A stretch of DNA of 64,000 nucleotides from Paenibacillus tritici. GTDB lineage: Bacteria; Bacillota; Bacilli; Paenibacillales; Paenibacillaceae. Below the pieces are notes generated by a model. The model ran no database searches, was not told the origin of the DNA, and saw only the letters and a list, made by a program, of their open reading frames with translations. The translations under genes were made by a program, and so were the position numbers. The stretch is taken from positions 1-64,000 of the forward strand of contig NZ_JABMKX010000024.1 of the NCBI RefSeq assembly GCF_013204885.1, given 5' to 3'. Positions 60,684 to 64,000 of this stretch are shown here, one piece after another (the first letter of the stretch is position 1; every line of letters begins with the position of its first letter).

Positions 60684-63600
60684 CTACTGATCCTTCCAGC
60701 GCTGCACACTTAGTGTCACTGTCTGCGCTCCGCCTGCCGGTGTAAGCGTACGGTTGGCAATTTCCGCGCCGCTGGATGTAGTCTCTACCGTGCCCCAGCT
60801 TCCGCGCGTCAGCTTATACGTCACGGCGGTACCTGCCGGAAGATTCAAGGTGACAGAATAGACACCATCACTGCCACGAGTCAGCAGGTAAGCTGAGTCT
60901 GCCGCATTCCAACTGTTGAATGATCCCGTCAGATAGACCGGGGCATTCGACGGAGTGGACCCCGGAATGCTTACCCGGAAGGTCACGCTGTCTGCCTGAG
61001 GTTCACCCGTGGTTAAGCTCCCCCCTGCGAGACTGGAGCTGCCGGTACCAAAATGATAATTGTTGCCGCCATTGCTATCCCAGGTGCCGCTGCCGTTATT
61101 GAAAGCTGCGGTCAGACCTGTGGCGCTGCCCAGCGGAATGGTAATGGACTTGTAGCCGGTGAAGTCCGAAGCCTGCATCTGCACGCCCGGTGAAGTCGTC
61201 CAGACCGTTGCCCCATCCAGCTTGTAATGGATATAGGCGTTGCTGAACGCCGTATTCTTGTAATAGATTGTCGCAGTGTTGCCCGCCGGAGTGGCGGTTG
61301 GCACAGGGGTTGCCGTTGGCGCTACGCTCGGTGTAGCTGTTGGCGCTACCGTTGGAGCTACAGTCGGTGTTGCAGTCGGCGATGCAGTTGGTGTAGCTGT
61401 TGGAGTTGCAATAGGCGTTGCACTTGGTTTAACTGTTGGTGCCACCGTGGGCGTTGCGCTAGGCGCAACTGTCGGTGTTGTGCTCGGCATTACCGTTGGT
61501 GTTGCACTCGGCTTAGCCGTTGGCGTCGCCCCAGGCGTCACGGTCGGTGTCGCCGTTGGCGCAGCCGGAGCGCCCGGCAGGATTTTACCTGCCCCGCTAT
61601 AGGTCCAGGTGCCGGTGCCGAACAGGTAATTGCTGCCGCCGTTGCTGTCCCAGGTCCCGCTGCCGTTATTGAAGCAGGCTTCGAGCTGGGTGGCTGCGCC
61701 GGTGTTAATGGTGATTTTGTTATAGCCTGCCACTTCCGATGCCGGAATCACTACGCCTGGTGCAGTCGTCCATGTCCCCCCAGCCGGGCGGTAATGGATG
61801 TAAGGAGTAGAATAACCCTGCTTATAGTAGATCGTAACATTATTGCCTGCCGGGGTGGTGGCAGCTGCTGCGGCACTGAAGCCGGAGAAGTTGCCGGACG
61901 CATCATAGGCTTTAACTCTGTATTCGTATGCAGTACTGGCTGACAAGCCGCTGTCTGTATATGAGGTAGAGGCAGTTGTTCCAATTTTGACACCATTGCG
62001 GTAGATCTCATAGCCTGTAACACGGATATTATCTGTAGCGGCATCCCATGCCAGCCCGATAGAGGAAGCATTAACCACCGTAGCCTGAAGATTGGCCGGG
62101 ACAGCCGGAGCTTCGGTATCCGGGACAGCGGGCACATCGGTGATGAACGGATGCGTTCCTTCAATAGTGCCTTGCATACTTTCCGTATACTTGCCGTTCG
62201 CCAGCGTATATTTTCCGGCACCGACATAGACCTGCTGGATATCGTTTTTGGTGACGTTGCCTTTGGCATCCTTGGCTTCAATATAGTAGTCTAACAGCTG
62301 ATCGCGGTAATCGGAGATGTAGGAGAAATACAGATTCCCGATATCCGTGGCCGGAACCTTCTGCATGATCGTCTTGCTGCTTGGCTGCCAGTCTACACCG
62401 TTAATATCCGCGCTCAGGTCACGGACATTCATCGGGTATTCCGTCCACGCACCGACTTTGACGGGATCAATGCCGGGTACACCGGCTGCAGCCAGACCTG
62501 CGGGATCATATACTTTGAAGGTATTATCCGCTGCATCTGCCGTCTTATCGCGGTGAGCCCGGACCTTAACCTTGATCTCACTGATCCCGCTCGTATCGAA
62601 CGCATACGTATAAATGGCAAAAGCATTATTGTAATGCTGAAGAGTCCAGCCTTCTGCCTTGCTGACATTGGCACTGCCCGGATTGTACGGGTAGCGCTGC
62701 GGCCACCAGACGGAAGGGCCGGTTTTGTCTTTGGCCTGCTTCTGTGATACATAGGGCTTGGAGAAATAGAGCGATTGATTGAAGGACAACGCCGGCTTCA
62801 CACTGTCATCCACATTCTCATCATAATAGCCGAATCCCGAGTCCATCGCAGGAAGCAGGAAATACCAGGCCAGCTCAGCGGGATTGGCACCTCCTGCGTA
62901 ATCATTCGCGGCGTTCCCCTTCACAGGATAGGAGAGCATCCACGGATTCAACTGATTGCCCTCGTAGGTCACCTCCCGGTCCAGCGGATTCCCCGGCTTC
63001 CAATAATTCGGATGCTCATCCAGCCAGATCTGCTCAGCCGTCTTGGCATAATTCAGAGAAGCCTGGAGCAGGGCAAAGTTCCGCTCAAGATAATGATAGC
63101 CCTTCTCGAAGGAGACGGTCATACCTTCCTGGACACCCGCCAGATTCTTCTTCGGAGCGTACGTGGTCCCGTTCGCCTGATTAAAGGCCGCGAACTGGCC
63201 TTTCCAGATCCCAAACGGCAGATGCCAATGGTACCAGGTCGGATCGGAGGACGAATCCCGGGTATCGATCCAGGAGCCGTCCTGTACATGAACCACATCA
63301 CTAGCTGCTGGTGTGTTGCTGCGCAGATACTCATCAATCCCCATTCCAGTCACACCGCTGCTTGCATAGGTGACATTCCCGGCATTACGCCAAGTCTCCT
63401 CGGAGCCGGCCCGGCCCGAAGAATTATCCCCGTCATGGGCCACGACAAAAATCTGCTTCTGCGCGACCAGATTCTCATACGGCTTAAGCACATCTGCTTT
63501 TACCTGGCCCAGGTATCCTTCCTCCCAGGACTGCGCCTGGGCGACTGGTACGCCGACCACCCTGGATTCAGCCCCGGTTGCCGGATCTACATAACGGACC

Positions 63601-64000
63601 CAATGGGCCGTGGAGGCAAAAGGATATTTGTTATAGACCACCTGCTGCTCATTGAACATCGGTTCACTTACCCAGTCCCCGAATGTACTGACATTCTGCA
63701 GATCACTGCGGTTAGGCGGTGAGACCATCGTATCTGTGCCTGGACTGTCCAGCAGCGGATAATCCTTAAGTGTGCGGGAGAAGTGGTTATTGCCGATCAC
63801 GGACCACTGGATGCCGAGCTTGTTCAGCACCGGGATGATCCGCTCCGAGAACCCCAGCTCTGTCGGGAAAAACCCCTTCGATGACTTATAGCTGCTGCCA
63901 AGGAAATACGGCTGGGCCATTGATGCTCCATGATAGATCATATCCTTGAGCAAATAATCGTTGCCGACCAGCGGTCCCATCGAATGATGCCCGGAGAAAT
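60684..64000 (-). CDS. Secreted GH119/GH57-type amylase with starch-binding modules, N-terminus outside window
   Basis: At least 1104 residues; the frame is open to the window edge (FSGHHSMGPLVGNDY), so the start and signal peptide are missing. The catalytic part (about 62150-64000) shows YKSSKGFFPTELGFSERIIP with a likely catalytic glutamate and GNNHFSRTLKDYP, resembling GH57 and the related GH119 amylase IgtZ. It is followed by a fibronectin type III domain (61850-62125), a CBM25-like module (61590-61850, with IYYKQGYSTPYIHYRP), a Thr/Pro/Val linker (61275-61580), a second CBM25-like module (61010-61270) and a CBM20-like module at the end (VYLTGSFNSWNAAD). The module order fits an extracellular starch-degrading enzyme. 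GH119 versus GH57 is a judgement from memory. Confidence 0.75.
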   Translation of the reverse strand, partial: FSGHHSMGPLVGNDYLLKDMIYHGASMAQPYFLGSSYKSSKGFFPTELGFSERIIPVLNKLGIQWSVIGNNHFSRTLKDYPLLDSPGTDTMVSPPNRSDLQNVSTFGDWVSEPMFNEQQVVYNKYPFASTAHWVRYVDPATGAESRVVGVPVAQAQSWEEGYLGQVKADVLKPYENLVAQKQIFVVAHDGDNSSGRAGSEETWRNAGNVTYASSGVTGMGIDEYLRSNTPAASDVVHVQDGSWIDTRDSSSDPTWYHWHLPFGIWKGQFAAFNQANGTTYAPKKNLAGVQEGMTVSFEKGYHYLERNFALLQASLNYAKTAEQIWLDEHPNYWKPGNPLDREVTYEGNQLNPWMLSYPVKGNAANDYAGGANPAELAWYFLLPAMDSGFGYYDENVDDSVKPALSFNQSLYFSKPYVSQKQAKDKTGPSVWWPQRYPYNPGSANVSKAEGWTLQHYNNAFAIYTYAFDTSGISEIKVKVRAHRDKTADAADNTFKVYDPAGLAAAGVPGIDPVKVGAWTEYPMNVRDLSADINGVDWQPSSKTIMQKVPATDIGNLYFSYISDYRDQLLDYYIEAKDAKGNVTKNDIQQVYVGAGKYTLANGKYTESMQGTIEGTHPFITDVPAVPDTEAPAVPANLQATVVNASSIGLAWDAATDNIRVTGYEIYRNGVKIGTTASTSYTDSGLSASTAYEYRVKAYDASGNFSGFSAAAAATTPAGNNVTIYYKQGYSTPYIHYRPAGGTWTTAPGVVIPASEVAGYNKITINTGAATQLEACFNNGSGTWDSNGGSNYLFGTGTWTYSGAGKILPGAPAAPTATPTVTPGATPTAKPSATPTVMPSTTPTVAPSATPTVAPTVKPSATPIATPTATPTASPTATPTVAPTVAPTATPSVAPTATPVPTATPAGNTATIYYKNTAFSNAYIHYKLDGATVWTTSPGVQMQASDFTGYKSITIPLGSATGLTAAFNNGSGTWDSNGGNNYHFGTGSSSLAGGSLTTGEPQADSVTFRVSIPGSTPSNAPVYLTGSFNSWNAADSAYLLTRGSDGVYSVTLNLPAGTAVTYKLTRGSWGTVETTSSGAEIANRTLTPAGGAQTVTLSVQRWKDQ

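Noticed and set aside
61270..61580. Short-period repeat that might be a CRISPR or minisatellite
   Set aside because: It codes for the Thr/Pro/Val linker of the amylase; the periodicity comes from the protein sequence.
1..64000. CRISPR arrays, rRNA genes, replication origin, prophage structural genes
   Set aside because: None were seen on either strand.

Overview
The window reads as a chromosomal segment of a spore-forming Firmicute, most likely Paenibacillus or a close relative. Signs of this are an alpha/beta-type small acid-soluble spore protein with a sigma-G-like promoter, YtaF, a core block polA-mutM-ytaF-coaE-nrdR ordered much as in Bacillus, S-layer-homology surface proteins, copper-amine-oxidase N-terminal (CuAON) proteins, a YesM/YesN sugar two-component system, and large secreted glycanases. 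Identification is from sequence recognition only.

Layout. 1-2.4 kb: the start of an IS3-type transposase, a 51-bp tandem repeat, a tRNA-Lys, an APC amino-acid permease and a broken serine-hydrolase gene. 2.4-8 kb: a two-component system with an FtsX-type ABC transporter. 8-12 kb: a serine hydrolase co-transcribed with a two-permease ABC-2 exporter. 12-15.2 kb: a Fur-controlled siderophore or corrinoid ABC importer. 15.4-25.6 kb: secreted asparaginase, a TerD/TerA-type stress protein, a 1586-residue SLH surface protein, and a LysR-tautomerase-CMD locus. 25.7-26.8 kb: a possible toxin-antitoxin pair.

The most striking part is 27.14-40.55 kb. A tRNA-Ala(GGC) gene is cut in two: its 3' 56 nt lie at 27086-27141 and its 5' 20 nt at 40553-40572, adding up to exactly 76 nt. 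Both junctions share the dinucleotide CT. Joining the two island ends rebuilds an attP-like site with 8-bp inverted arms (GGGCAGTG / CACTGCCC), each exactly 17 nt from that CT. This is the signature of a large serine recombinase, and a degraded recombinase remains inside the island. The island carries its own intact tRNA-Ala and tRNA-Lys, placed just inside the right junction so that the resident promoter (40672-40700) now transcribes them.

Its main cargo, at the left end, is an AT-rich gene for a giant protein (2229 aa) with an N-terminal calcineurin-like metallophosphoesterase, a long helical repeat region, a PIN-like nuclease domain and a long unclassified C-terminus. A membrane-anchored Mrr-like endonuclease precedes it. 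This pair is the best candidate for an undescribed (probably anti-phage) system. The rest of the island holds two CuAON proteins with degenerate transglutaminase-like tails and two XRE regulators.

40.8-51.9 kb is the housekeeping block nrdR, sspA, SLT, coaE, ytaF, mutM, polA, phoU, pstB, phoP, phoR, with Pho boxes of 11-bp period before pstB, phoP and phoR. 52-60 kb is a sugar utilisation locus (GH43 enzyme, ABC importer, YesN/YesM). The window ends inside a secreted GH119/GH57-type amylase with starch-binding modules.
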